A DNA stretch of 64,000 nucleotides from Ramlibacter agri (GTDB taxonomy: Bacteria; Pseudomonadota; Gammaproteobacteria; Burkholderiales; Burkholderiaceae_C): the NCBI RefSeq assembly GCF_012927085.1, contig NZ_JABBFX010000001.1, positions 2,914,001 through 2,978,000 of the forward strand, given 5' to 3'. The notes under the pieces are model-generated. The model saw nothing but the letters and a program-made list of their open reading frames with translations. It ran no database searches and had not been told where the DNA came from. The stretch's first letter is position 1; each line of letters starts with the position of its first letter. A program made the translations under genes and the position numbers. This document shows, piece by piece, positions 1-10,136 of the stretch.

Positions 1-2
1 CG

Positions 3-119
3 CCCTGGGAACTGCTGATGGCGACCGGCCTCATCTACGCGCTGCCGCCGGCGGCGATCTACTACGCCTTCAAGCGCTACATGGTGTCGGGCCTCACCGC
101 CGGCGCCGTCAAGAGTTAG
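3..119 (+). CDS. ABC sugar transporter permease, C-terminal end (partial)
   Basis: Only the last 38 codons are in the window; the gene starts upstream. The peptide begins PWELLMATG and contains ALPPAAIYYAFKRYMVSG followed by a short polar tail. This is the usual end of MalG/UgpE-type permeases of carbohydrate ABC importers: the last membrane helix, then a cytoplasmic tail. The ATPase gene starts 14 bases downstream on the same strand, which supports the assignment. The substrate cannot be read from this fragment. Confidence 0.85.
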   Translation, partial: PWELLMATGLIYALPPAAIYYAFKRYMVSGLTAGAVKS

Positions 120-133
120 GGAGAACGCACCGC

Positions 134-1225
134 ATGGCCTCCGTATCCTTCCGCGGCATCGAGAAGTCCTTCGGCCGCTTCAAGGTCATCCACGGCATCA
201 GCTTCGACATCGCCGACGGCGAGTTCGTGGTGCTGGTCGGCCCTTCGGGCTGCGGCAAGTCCACCTTGCTGCGCATGCTGGCCGGCCTGGAGCCGATCAC
301 CGGTGGCCAGATCGACATCGACTCCCGCGTGGTGAACGACCTCGACTCGAAGGACCGCGACATCGCGATGGTGTTCCAGAGCTACGCGCTGTATCCGCAC
401 ATGACGGTGCGCGACAACATGGGCTTCAGCCTCAAGCTGCGCAAGGCCGACGGCACGCTGACGAACAAGCGCGTGGACGACGCGGCGCGCATCCTCAACC
501 TCACGCAGCTGCTCGATCGCTACCCGCGCGAGCTCTCCGGTGGGCAGCGCCAGCGCGTCGCCATGGGCCGCGCGATCGTGCGCGACCCCAAGGTCTTCCT
601 GTTCGACGAGCCGCTGTCCAACCTGGACGCCAAGCTGCGCGTGGCGATGCGCGCCGAGATCAAGGCGCTGCACCAGCGCCTGAAGACGACCACGGTGTAC
701 GTCACGCACGACCAGATCGAGGCCATGACCATGGCCGACCGCATCGTCGTCATGCACGACGGCATCGTGGAGCAGATCGGCACGCCGCTGGAGCTGTTCG
801 ACCGCCCCGGCAACCTGTTCGTCGCCCAGTTCATCGGCTCGCCGGCCATGAACGTGCTGGCCGGCACCTTGCGCAGCCAGGACGGCAAGCAGTTCGTGGA
901 AGCGCAGGGCCAGGCCTGGCCCGCGCAGGCGCAGGCCCAGGGCAGCGACGGCCAGGCGGTACAGTACGGGGTGCGGCCCACCGACATCCGCGTCGCGACC
1001 AGCGGCGAGGGGATCCCCGCGAAGGTGATCGTGGTGGAGCCGACCGGCGCCGAGACCGAGCTGCTGGTGCGCGTGGGCGACGCCAGCCTGGTGGTGGTCA
1101 TGCATGGCCGCACGCCGGCGCGCCCGGACGACACGGTGTTCCTCACGGTCGATGCCGGGAGGACGCACGTGTTCGACGCGGCCGGCGGGCAGCGCCTGGA
1201 CCAGATCAACGCCACGCTCCAATGA
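134..1225 (+). CDS. Sugar ABC transporter ATP-binding protein, MalK/UgpC family
   Basis: A 363-residue ATPase that would energise a carbohydrate (or sugar-phosphate) importer from the cytoplasmic face. The ABC core fills residues 1-235. Walker A GPSGCGKST is at 36-44, followed by a Q-loop (QSYALYPH), the signature LSGGQRQRVAMGRA, Walker B VFLFDEP, and an H-loop in VYVTHDQIEAM. Residues 240-363 form the OB-fold/MalK-type regulatory domain (GVRPTDI and PTGAETELLV are typical). Length is normal for the UgpC/MalK group. Its stop overlaps the start of the cupin gene in ATGA, so the two are probably translationally coupled. The substrate is unknown. Confidence 0.93.
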   Translation: MASVSFRGIEKSFGRFKVIHGISFDIADGEFVVLVGPSGCGKSTLLRMLAGLEPITGGQIDIDSRVVNDLDSKDRDIAMVFQSYALYPHMTVRDNMGFSLKLRKADGTLTNKRVDDAARILNLTQLLDRYPRELSGGQRQRVAMGRAIVRDPKVFLFDEPLSNLDAKLRVAMRAEIKALHQRLKTTTVYVTHDQIEAMTMADRIVVMHDGIVEQIGTPLELFDRPGNLFVAQFIGSPAMNVLAGTLRSQDGKQFVEAQGQAWPAQAQAQGSDGQAVQYGVRPTDIRVATSGEGIPAKVIVVEPTGAETELLVRVGDASLVVVMHGRTPARPDDTVFLTVDAGRTHVFDAAGGQRLDQINATLQ

Positions 1226-1608
1226 CAGCTGAATTCACCAAGGTCGTCCTCTTCACCGATACCGACGGGCGCGCCCGTTTCCGCGAGGAAAGCGTGCCGC
1301 TCGACGAGGGCACGCCCCAATCCATGTTTTCCAGGCTCGCTCCCTCGGGCGGCATGCAGCTGCGCGAGAGCCCGGTGGGCTTCCGCAGCCAGGTCCACGT
1401 CACGACGACCGCGCAGTGGGTGTTCATCCTGCAGGGCACGATGGTGATCGGCCTGCTGGACGGCAGCACGCGCAGCTTCGGCCCCGGCCAGCATTTCTAT
1501 TCGGCCGACCTGCTGCCCGCGGGCGCCACCTTCGATCCCCAGCTGCACGGGCACTGGAGCGCGCAGGCCGGCGACCAGCCGCTGCAGACCCTGTTCGTGC
1601 GCGCCTGA
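1222..1608 (+). CDS. Cupin-domain protein
   Basis: A 128-residue protein with a small beta-barrel cupin signature. SQVHVTTTAQWVFILQGTMV gives the first conserved strand region with His, and GPGQHFYSADLLPAGATF the second. It starts inside the stop of the ABC ATPase gene (ATGA overlap) and is followed 12 bases later by a GntR-family regulator. Such single-cupin proteins next to sugar transport genes are often isomerases, mutarotase-like enzymes or ligand sensors. The sequence does not decide which. Confidence 0.75.
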   Translation: MTAEFTKVVLFTDTDGRARFREESVPLDEGTPQSMFSRLAPSGGMQLRESPVGFRSQVHVTTTAQWVFILQGTMVIGLLDGSTRSFGPGQHFYSADLLPAGATFDPQLHGHWSAQAGDQPLQTLFVRA

Positions 1609-1620
1609 GCGCATCGTTCC

Positions 1621-2364
1621 ATGATCAAGAACGTTCACGGCAACACGGTCGACCACCTCGGCCAGGCCATCCTGGGCGGCAAGTACCCGCCGGGCCAGGC
1701 GATCCCGCCCGAGCCCATGCTGTGCGAGGAACTGGGCGTGAGCCGCACCGTGGTGCGCGAAGCGGTCAAGTCGCTCATCGCCAAGGGCCTCGTCACCAGC
1801 GGGCCCAAGGTGGGCACGCGCGTGCAGCCGGCGGACCAGTGGAACTGGTTCGACCCCGACGTGATCCTGTGGCAGTCCAAGATCGGCCTGACCCCGGAGT
1901 TCCTGCGCGACCTGCAGGACCTGCGCCGCATCATGGAGCCGGCCGCCGTGCGCATGGCGGCCGAGCGCGCCACGCCGGAAGACATCGCCGAAATGGAAGC
2001 CGCCTTCGAGGGCATGCGGCGCGCGGTGGAGGAGGGCGGTGACTACGTCACCTACGACCTGCGCTTCCACCAGGGCCTGCTGAAGGCCTGCCGCAACCGC
2101 ATGATCGTGCAAATGAGCAAGGCGCTCAGCGCCCTGCTGCGCACCAGCTTCGAGATCTCCACCACGCGCAAGGACGGGCCGCGCAATTCGCTGCCCATGC
2201 ACCGCGCCGTGCTCGACGCGGTGATCGCGCACAACCCCGGCCGGGCCGAGAAGGCCATCCTGCAGCTGATCGACGGCGCGCGGGCGGACATCGAAGCGGT
2301 GCTGACGAGCCGCCGGCGCCTGCCGAGGCTCAGCGAACCGGTGCGGATGTTGCGTTCCTACTGA
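1621..2364 (+). CDS. FadR/GntR-family transcriptional regulator (FCD domain)
   Basis: A 247-residue one-component regulator. An N-terminal GntR winged helix (residues 5-70) carries the recognition-helix pattern CEELGVSRTVVREAVKSL and the wing GLVTSGPKVGTRV. The all-helical FCD ligand domain follows (about 90-230), with the usual metal/ligand pattern spread over DLRRIMEP, DLRFHQGLLKACRN and MHRAVLDAVIAHNP. The WNWFDPDVILW linker is typical of DgoR/ExuR-like regulators of sugar-acid catabolism, so it probably responds to a sugar acid and controls the upstream transporter operon; that link is inferred. It is the last gene of the run. Confidence 0.88.
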   Translation: MIKNVHGNTVDHLGQAILGGKYPPGQAIPPEPMLCEELGVSRTVVREAVKSLIAKGLVTSGPKVGTRVQPADQWNWFDPDVILWQSKIGLTPEFLRDLQDLRRIMEPAAVRMAAERATPEDIAEMEAAFEGMRRAVEEGGDYVTYDLRFHQGLLKACRNRMIVQMSKALSALLRTSFEISTTRKDGPRNSLPMHRAVLDAVIAHNPGRAEKAILQLIDGARADIEAVLTSRRRLPRLSEPVRMLRSY

Positions 2365-2379
2365 TTTTGCCTAGGGGGC

Positions 2380-2395
2380 GTAGGCGACTCCCTGC
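2380..2395. promoter_or_regulatory. Hyphenated palindrome GTAGG-N6-CCTGC
   Basis: Two 5-base arms separated by 6 bases, with one arm mismatch relative to a perfect GTAGG-N6-CCTAC. It lies in the gap before the transglutaminase-like gene. Its centre falls about 41 bases upstream of the transcription start predicted from the TACAAT element at 2417-2422, an activator-like position. It is one of four similar sites in this window (see findings). Confidence 0.4.
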
Positions 2396-2416
2396 AGCGC
2401 GGTAACACTTCAACCC

Positions 2417-2455
2417 TACAATAGAGCCATAAGGCGCCGGGAGAACCCAGGCGCC
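2417..2455 (+). promoter_or_regulatory. Candidate -10 and leader hairpin of the transglutaminase-like gene
   Basis: TACAAT at 2417-2422 is a reasonable -10 hexamer; no convincing -35 is visible. The predicted leader then folds as GGCGCC-GGG (2433-2441), loop AGAA, and CCC-A-GGCGCC (2446-2455). The ribosome binding site GGAAGAGGAAG lies further downstream and stays free of this hairpin. Confidence 0.35.
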
Positions 2456-2487
2456 AGAGTAGTCGTTGGAAGAGGAAGACGTAACAA

Positions 2488-3267
2488 GTGGCGCCCGCTG
2501 CCGGCACGCCCCCATCCCCCCTGCACGCTGACGAACCGTCCCACTGGCTGGGCGGCACCTCCTTGCTGGACCTCGAAGACCCGAAGCTGCGGCTGCGGGT
2601 GCGCTCGCTCACGCAACTTTGCAAGGGCGAGCGGGAGAAGGCATTGGTGATCTACGGATTCGTCAAGCGCATGCCCCTGGTGACGCCGTTCAAGCTGCGC
2701 CTGCGCAGCGCACGCCAGGTGCTGGACGCCGGGCGCGGCGACTCGCTGGACAAGGCCACGCTGCTGGTGGCCATGCTGCGCGCGGCGGGGCTGCCGGCGC
2801 GCATCCGCTACCTGCGCATGCGCGGCGAGATCATGCACGGGCTCACCACGCGGCTGCGCCATCCGATCCGGCCGCTGCTGGAAGTGTGGCTGCAAGGCCG
2901 CTGGGTGCGCACCGACACCTACATCTTCGACGCCTCCTACATGGCGGCGGCGCGCCAGCGCCTGAAGGACGAAGGCAACCAGTGGGGCTACTACATCAAC
3001 GTCGCCGGCGCCATGCTGTGGGACGGCCGCGAGGACGCGTTCGTGGGCAGCATGCCGATCGAGCAGGACCCGATGGTGGTCGACGACCTCGGCGCCTGGC
3101 ATGACCCGCTGCAGTTCGTGCAGTCGAACGCCTACAAGTCGGAGCATCGGCCGCTCGCGCGCCTGCTGCACCTGAACCTGGTGTCGGCCCAGGTGCGGCG
3201 CGGCATGCGCCGCCTGCGCGAAGACCGCCCGATGGCGAGCGCGGTGCGGGACCGCCGCCTTTCGTAG
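2488..3267 (+). CDS. Transglutaminase-like family protein
   Basis: A 259-residue cytoplasmic protein with no signal peptide. The region LRSARQVLDAGRGDSLDKATLLVAMLRAAG followed by ARIRYLRMRGEIMHG matches the transglutaminase-like papain fold, where a conserved polar turn precedes a helix and a strand carries the His. The canonical catalytic Cys is replaced by Ser in GDSLDKATLL, so peptidase or transglutaminase activity is doubtful. Start GTG was chosen because the purine-rich GGAAGAGGAAG sits 10-20 bases upstream and no ATG fits. It stands alone between divergent and convergent neighbours. Role unknown. Confidence 0.65.
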   Translation: MAPAAGTPPSPLHADEPSHWLGGTSLLDLEDPKLRLRVRSLTQLCKGEREKALVIYGFVKRMPLVTPFKLRLRSARQVLDAGRGDSLDKATLLVAMLRAAGLPARIRYLRMRGEIMHGLTTRLRHPIRPLLEVWLQGRWVRTDTYIFDASYMAAARQRLKDEGNQWGYYINVAGAMLWDGREDAFVGSMPIEQDPMVVDDLGAWHDPLQFVQSNAYKSEHRPLARLLHLNLVSAQVRRGMRRLREDRPMASAVRDRRLS

Positions 3268-3273
3268 AGGCGC

Positions 3274-3945
3274 TCAGGCCCCGCGCTGCATCGTTCCCGA
3301 CATCAGCACCAGCCGCCCGCGCGTGTTCGGCACGTGCCGCAGCAGCGAGCGGGCCACCTTGGCGGCCTCGATGGAACGGTAGTTCGCGGGGATCAGCGGC
3401 CGCAGCCAGTGGCTCACGCGCAGCGCCAGTTTCTCGCCGCCGCGCTCGGGTTGCCCGAGCTGTTCGCGGTTGCCGGCCAGGAAGGAAGGCCGCGCGATCA
3501 CCAGCCCGTCGAAGCCGAGGCCGGCCAGCGCTTCTTCCAGCTCGCCTTTCACGCGGTTGTAGAACAGCGCGGAGCGCGCATCGGCGCCCATCGCGCTCAC
3601 CACGCCCGCATGGCGCGCGCCGGCGGCGCGGGCCGCACGGGCCACGGCCAGGCTGGCATCGAAATCGACGGCGCGGAAAGCTTCCTGGCTGCCGGCCGTC
3701 TTGATGGTGGTGCCCAGGGCGATGTAGACCTCGTCCAGTGGCGGCAGCGCCGGGATGGCGCCGAAATCGACCTGGCGGAAGGACAGCTTGGCATGGCGCT
3801 GCGGCAGCGGCCGGCGCCCGATGGCTTGCACGCCGGCGACGGTGCCGTCAGCCAGCAGCCCGTGCAGCAGTTCGCGCCCGACCAGTCCGGTCGCGCCCGC
3901 GAGCAGCACGCGGCGGTTGTTCTTGTCGCCCCCGTTCATTGGCAA
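3274..3945 (-). CDS. NAD(P)-binding Rossmann-fold protein (atypical SDR, HTATIP2-like)
   Basis: A 223-residue protein with a glycine-rich dinucleotide-binding turn LLAGATGLVGREL at about residues 14-26. Downstream, VDFGAIPALPPLDEVYIALG and VSAMGADARSALFYNRVKGELE follow the pattern of atypical short-chain dehydrogenases: a Tyr-x3-Lys-like YNRVKGE, and the PSFLAGNR segment. The match is to the NAD(P)H-binding epimerase-like/HTATIP2 group, often a redox sensor or ubiquinone-linked factor. Another in-frame Met two codons inside gives a slightly shorter start. It converges on the upstream gene with a 6-base gap. Confidence 0.75.
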   Translation of the reverse strand: MPMNGGDKNNRRVLLAGATGLVGRELLHGLLADGTVAGVQAIGRRPLPQRHAKLSFRQVDFGAIPALPPLDEVYIALGTTIKTAGSQEAFRAVDFDASLAVARAARAAGARHAGVVSAMGADARSALFYNRVKGELEEALAGLGFDGLVIARPSFLAGNREQLGQPERGGEKLALRVSHWLRPLIPANYRSIEAAKVARSLLRHVPNTRGRLVLMSGTMQRGA

Positions 3946-3978
3946 GCATCCCCTCCAAGGTCAACCATCCTAAGCGGG

Positions 3979-4005
3979 AAAATGCGGGCGCTGCAAACGC
4001 CCGCA
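3979..4005 (-). terminator. Rho-independent terminator after the RhlE-type helicase gene
   Basis: Reading the minus strand, TGCGGGCG, a 7-base loop and CGCCCGCA form a perfect 8-bp stem (4005 down to 3983) followed by TTTT. It lies about 30 bases beyond the helicase stop. Confidence 0.75.
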
Positions 4006-4034
4006 CTACCTATCGGAGCCAGGGCTCCAGGCGC

Positions 4035-5777
<1,743 letters not shown>

Positions 5778-6117
5778 GCAAGGAAATAAGCGCCTTCCCG
5801 GGCGCTGGGGCATCGGCCGTTCCGGGCAAAAGGGAGCCGGATCCAGTCAAGGCAGATGAGGTTTTACTGAAGGCGGGAGCCAGCGGGGGCCTGCCGGAAT
5901 GGTCAGGGACCGCTTCGTCCCCAGCGGAAACGCTGAGCTCGCAGCCGTACTGGCGTGCCACGAGAAGCGCTATTGTCGCATGGATGGCGGATCCCTGCCG
6001 GAATCCGTCATCCCGTTGCGTCGATGCACCGCTTACCCGCCCTTGCAAGCCGCAGGGCGGCGAAAAATGGCTGGGCCAGCGGGGCGGAACCATAATGGCC
6101 TCCTAAACGCAGGACCC
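5778..6117. other. Divergent intergenic region, rhlE / DUF1631
   Basis: About 340 bases separate the helicase and DUF1631 starts. The DUF1631 reading frame stays open upstream to 5899, but that extension is unlike the family and has no ribosome site. CATAAT at about 6090-6095 could be a -10 for the plus-strand gene, and the minus strand has TTGACT about 80 bases before rhlE. I see no RNA gene or strong repeat here. Confidence 0.4.
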
Positions 6118-8451
6118 ATGGCCACCTCGAAGATGAAGCTCCGGATGGGCGTCTCGGACGATCCCACCGCGCTGCAGCCGTCGCTGAACGACTGCCTGGC
6201 GGCGATGCTGCAGCAAGCCGAACCCTTGTTCGTGCAACTGCTGCAGGGCCTGGAGCAGGGCGCCATGGCCAGTGGCCCCCGCCGGGTTCCCGCTTTCCAG
6301 AACGCGGTCGTCAAGGGCGCCATCCTGGACCTGGTCGGCAAGCCGGAGCCGGTCACGAAGAGCTTCGTCCGGGAACTCACGCGCCTCGTCTACGAAGGCG
6401 GCGGCAAGGACGAGAAGCCGGTCGAGACGCTGCGTTTCCAGGACTTGCAGCTGTTCGAGGACGAACAGCTGGACCAGAGCATCGAAGTCGCGCGCGCCCA
6501 GCAGGAAGTGGCGCTGACCGTGGACGATGCGTTGCCGCCGCTGGACGCGCTGGTCAGCACCATGCTCGGCTGGCGCACCATCCAGCCCGGCCTGAACCCG
6601 ATCCGCCCCGAAGTCTTCGTGCGCGCGATGCAGGTGGCACTGGCCGAGCATGTGCCGCAAGCCAGCGTGCGCGAGGTGCTGACGGTGCCGGCGGCCGGCC
6701 TGCTGGGCGTCAACCTCCGGCGCCTGTACCGCGAACTCACCGACTGGCTGCGGTCCACCGGCATCGAGGCGGCGGTGCCGCTGGGCGGGCGCATCAACAA
6801 GGGCACGGGCGCGAGCGGCGCACCCGTCACCGACGCCGCGGCCAAGACGCTGCTGACGCTGGATCGCCTGCGCAAGCTGCTGACCGGCGATTTCGACCAG
6901 CCCAAGAAGGCCGACTTCCTGCATACCGTGCCCGCCTCGATGGCGATGCTGCAGGACCTGAAGAAGACCGACGAACTGGTCAAGCGGCTGGAAAAGCGGC
7001 CCAAGCCCTCGCCGGCGCCCGCCGAGCCGGTGGACATGCTGGCGGACGTGGGCGCGCCGCCCAAGGAGACGCCGCGCATCGGCCAGCAGCTGGGCGAGGA
7101 AGTCGTCCGGCTGATGTTCGACAACCTCACGGATGACCGCCGGCTGCTGCCCGGTCTGAAGAAGCAGCTGAAGAAGTTCGAGCCCGCGATCCACCGCCTG
7201 ACCGAGCAGGACTCGCGCTTCTTCAGCGACCGCACGCACCCGGCGCGCCTGCTGCTCGATCGCGTCACGCAGCGCAGCCTGGCCTTCAGCTCCGAGCAGG
7301 ATCCGGCCTGGGCCAAGTTCGAGGCGCAGCTGGACAAGGCTTGCCACTGGCTCACCAGCAAGGTCATCGACGCCGACATCTTCGGCGAAATGCTCGACGA
7401 GCTGGAACGGGCATGGACCGGCCAGGACGCCGGCGCCAAGCAGAAGCGCGAGGAGGCCGCCCGCGCCCTGCTGCACGCCGAGCAGCGCAACCTGCTGGCG
7501 CAGAAGCTCGCCAGCGAATTCGCGCAGATGCTGGAAGGCCTGGAAGTGGCCGACTTCATCGGCGATTTCCTCAAGAACGCCTGGGCCCAGGTCGTGGCCG
7601 AGGCGCAGCTCAGTTGCGAAGACGGCAGCTCCGACCCCTACGGCTACCGCCAGCTGGTGGAAGACCTGATCTGGAGCGTGCAGAAGAGCACTGCCCAGCG
7701 GGGGCGCGCGCGCCGCCTGGTGCAGATGATTCCGGAGCTGCTGCAGCGCGTGCGCGAAGGCCTGGGCCGCATCGGCTATCCGCCGGAGCTGACGCAGCGC
7801 TTCTTCGACCACCTGATCACGCTGCACCGCGCTGCCGTTCAGGACGGGCGCGATGCCGCCGTCGCCGAGGCGGCGCAGCATGCCGCCGAGGAGGCCTGGT
7901 CCGAGCCTTCGCAGTTCAGCGACAGCGCGCAGGACGAGATCCAGATGTGGCTGGACCAGAACGAGGCGCAGGAATCCGGCTATGTCGATTCCGGTCCCGA
8001 CCTGGACCCGGAGCACGTCGCCTCGCCGGAGGCGGCGCACCAGGAAGCGGAGCACGCTGCACTGGAAGAAGCTCGCGCGCGGCAGGCCGCTGCCGCCCTG
8101 GCGGCAGCCGCGGCCGAAGTCGCCGAAGCGGAAGACAGCGAGCCGGGTGCCCTCGACGCGGACCCCCGGCCCGACGCCCCGCGCGAGGAACTGCGCATCG
8201 GCACCTGGGCCGAGATCCGGATCAAGGGCGAGTGGGTGCGCGCGCAGCTCACGTGGTGCAGCCCGCACGCCACTCTCTTCATGTTCACCTCGATCGGCGG
8301 CACGGCGCACTCCATGTCGCGCCGCACGCTGGACCGGCTGCGCAACAGCGACAGCCTGCGCGTCGTCGCCGACCGTCCGGTGGTGGACGAGGCGCTGGAC
8401 CAGGTCGCGCAGGCCGCCTTGAAGAACAGCCTGGACAAGAAGAGCCAGTGA
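6118..8451 (+). CDS. DUF1631 family protein, copy 1
   Basis: A 777-residue protein that I recognise as DUF1631, a proteobacterial family of unknown function sometimes mislabelled thymidine phosphorylase. It is mostly helical, with family hallmarks FDNLTDDRRLLPGLKKQLK, DSRFFSDRTHPARLLLDRVT and LVEDLIWSVQ. An Ala/Glu-rich linker follows (about 640-695). A C-terminal beta-rich module then begins LRIGTWAEIRIKGEWVRAQL and contains LTWCSPHATLFMFTS and a basic SMSRRTLDRL, resembling a PilZ-like barrel without an obvious RxxxR. The start follows AGGA at 6111. The stop overlaps the next start in GTGA. A paralogue lies at 12876-14984. Confidence 0.85.
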   Translation: MATSKMKLRMGVSDDPTALQPSLNDCLAAMLQQAEPLFVQLLQGLEQGAMASGPRRVPAFQNAVVKGAILDLVGKPEPVTKSFVRELTRLVYEGGGKDEKPVETLRFQDLQLFEDEQLDQSIEVARAQQEVALTVDDALPPLDALVSTMLGWRTIQPGLNPIRPEVFVRAMQVALAEHVPQASVREVLTVPAAGLLGVNLRRLYRELTDWLRSTGIEAAVPLGGRINKGTGASGAPVTDAAAKTLLTLDRLRKLLTGDFDQPKKADFLHTVPASMAMLQDLKKTDELVKRLEKRPKPSPAPAEPVDMLADVGAPPKETPRIGQQLGEEVVRLMFDNLTDDRRLLPGLKKQLKKFEPAIHRLTEQDSRFFSDRTHPARLLLDRVTQRSLAFSSEQDPAWAKFEAQLDKACHWLTSKVIDADIFGEMLDELERAWTGQDAGAKQKREEAARALLHAEQRNLLAQKLASEFAQMLEGLEVADFIGDFLKNAWAQVVAEAQLSCEDGSSDPYGYRQLVEDLIWSVQKSTAQRGRARRLVQMIPELLQRVREGLGRIGYPPELTQRFFDHLITLHRAAVQDGRDAAVAEAAQHAAEEAWSEPSQFSDSAQDEIQMWLDQNEAQESGYVDSGPDLDPEHVASPEAAHQEAEHAALEEARARQAAAALAAAAAEVAEAEDSEPGALDADPRPDAPREELRIGTWAEIRIKGEWVRAQLTWCSPHATLFMFTSIGGTAHSMSRRTLDRLRNSDSLRVVADRPVVDEALDQVAQAALKNSLDKKSQ

Positions 8452-10136
8452 GCGCCTTCGCAGTACGGGCGCTGGAGATCCACAGCCAGTACGCCTGGGA
8501 TTACGAGTGGGTGGCGCGGGCGCTGCGCTTCATGCAGCAGCGCGGCCTGAACACGCTGGTCCTGCACCGCAACGACCTGGTGGACCTGGTGGTCTACCCC
8601 GGCCAGTACTTCGGCGCGAAGCGCGAGCACTACGCCTCGATCTTCGAGCGCTACCAGGACATCTACCAGCAGCTCTATCGCTACACGCCCACCCGGCGCA
8701 GCGGCCCTTACCAGCGCCGCGCCTACCTCAAGCGCGTGCTGGAAATGGCCAGCCGCGCCGGCGTGCAGGTCTGGATCGAGAACAAGGAGCTGTACTTTCC
8801 CGAAATCCTGCTGGAGTTCCACCCGGAGCTGGTGAAGGACGGCCACATCTGCGCCTGCGAGCCCTTCTGGTGGGAATTCACGGAGGTGAAGTACCGCGAG
8901 TTCTTCGAGGAGTTCCCGGAGGTCGCCGGCATCATCGTCGCCCCGGCCACTGGCGAGAGCAAGGTGTCGATCAGCTCCAACCGCTGCACCTGCGCGCTGT
9001 GCCGCGGCACGACGAAGCAGGACTGGTTCAAGCGCCTGGCGCATGCCATGCACAAGCCGATCAGCGCGGCCGGCCGCCAGCTGGTGATCCGCGACTTCGT
9101 GTTCGATGCGAAGACGCACGCCGAGATCGCCGCGGCGATGGAGCAACTGCCCGCCGACATCGCGTTCTCGCTGAAGAACACGCCGCACGACTTCTATCCC
9201 ACCTTCCCCGACAACCCGCGCATCGGCGCGGTGCCCGGCCACCAGCAATGGGTGGAATACGACGCCATGGGCCAGTACTACGGCTGGGGCATAGGCGTGA
9301 GCGCGATGGAAGACGACTACCGCCGGCGCCTCGCGCATGCGCAGGAGCGCGGCGTGAGCGGCGTCGTCATCCGCACGGACTGGGAGAGCCTGGACGGCCA
9401 TTCGGCCTTCCAGACCCTGAACGCGTTCAACCTGTACGCCTTCTCCGCCCTGGCCAACGACCTGCAGGCGGATGGCCAGCGCATGGCGCGCGACTGGCTG
9501 CAGGACCGCGGCTGGCTCGCGCCGGCCCCCGACGCGGACGGCGCAGTGGCCTGGGTGCACGCGCTGCTGCAACCCACCTGGGACGTGGTGCGCCGCACCT
9601 GCTACGTGAACGATTGCGTGTTCTCGGACTCGAGCCAGCTGCCGGTGAGCGTGGAACACGCCTTCTGGCTGGCGGAGAAGAAGAACAGCCTGAAGGACTG
9701 GATTGCGGAGAAGGCGAACGCGCTGGACACCGGCGAAGCGAACCTGCGCCAGCTGCTGGCCGAAAAGGACGAGGCGCTGGCGCGCGTGCGGGTGCTGCAG
9801 GCGCAGGCGGCGGCAGGGCATCCTGGACTCACCGCCGACGCCAGGCGCGAACTGTGCGAGGCCTTCGATGCCTTCGAGCGCTACGTGCAGGCCTTCCGCG
9901 TGGTGGCGCAGGCCGTGCTGCTGGCGCGCCGGCGCAGCGTCCACGGGCCGCAAGGCGAGTTCGACGCGGTGCTGCGCGAACGCATGGAAGACCTGCTGCG
10001 GCTGGCCGGTGAATTCCGGGCCTATGCGCAGGAGACGGACCTCAACCACCGCATCTACACGCTGCTGGACCCCGACCGGCTGCTGGCGCTGCATGGCGAC
10101 CTGGTGCGGCAAGGACAAGCAGGAGACAAGGCATGA
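8448..10136 (+). CDS. GH67-like TIM-barrel protein, function unknown
   Basis: A 562-residue protein starting at the GTG inside the DUF1631 stop (GTGA overlap). It looks like a divergent alpha-glucuronidase-type (GH67-related) barrel. Strand-helix pairs include LRFMQQRGLNTLVLHRND, GVQVWIENKELYFPE, FPEVAGIIVAPATGES, and FSLKNTPHDFYPTFPDNP followed by QQWVEYDAMGQYYGWG, the last resembling the GH67 segment with a conserved Phe-Gln after the glycine-rich strand. It has no signal peptide. Two cysteine clusters, GHICAC and NRCTCALC, are unusual for glycosidases and could bind metal. The next gene encodes a Bug receptor (ATGA overlap), suggesting an uptake-and-processing pair. Confidence 0.55.
   Translation: MSAFAVRALEIHSQYAWDYEWVARALRFMQQRGLNTLVLHRNDLVDLVVYPGQYFGAKREHYASIFERYQDIYQQLYRYTPTRRSGPYQRRAYLKRVLEMASRAGVQVWIENKELYFPEILLEFHPELVKDGHICACEPFWWEFTEVKYREFFEEFPEVAGIIVAPATGESKVSISSNRCTCALCRGTTKQDWFKRLAHAMHKPISAAGRQLVIRDFVFDAKTHAEIAAAMEQLPADIAFSLKNTPHDFYPTFPDNPRIGAVPGHQQWVEYDAMGQYYGWGIGVSAMEDDYRRRLAHAQERGVSGVVIRTDWESLDGHSAFQTLNAFNLYAFSALANDLQADGQRMARDWLQDRGWLAPAPDADGAVAWVHALLQPTWDVVRRTCYVNDCVFSDSSQLPVSVEHAFWLAEKKNSLKDWIAEKANALDTGEANLRQLLAEKDEALARVRVLQAQAAAGHPGLTADARRELCEAFDAFERYVQAFRVVAQAVLLARRRSVHGPQGEFDAVLRERMEDLLRLAGEFRAYAQETDLNHRIYTLLDPDRLLALHGDLVRQGQAGDKA

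Noticed and set aside
116..2232. Long minus-strand open frames rich in Ala, Arg and His opposite the ABC ATPase and GntR genes.
   Set aside because: They are antisense shadows produced by high third-position GC; composition is His/Arg/Leu-rich with no domain, and the plus-strand genes have clear motifs.
5899..6117. A 73-codon N-terminal extension of the first DUF1631 gene.
   Set aside because: The frame is open by chance in the intergenic region; the family begins near 6118, where AGGA precedes an ATG.
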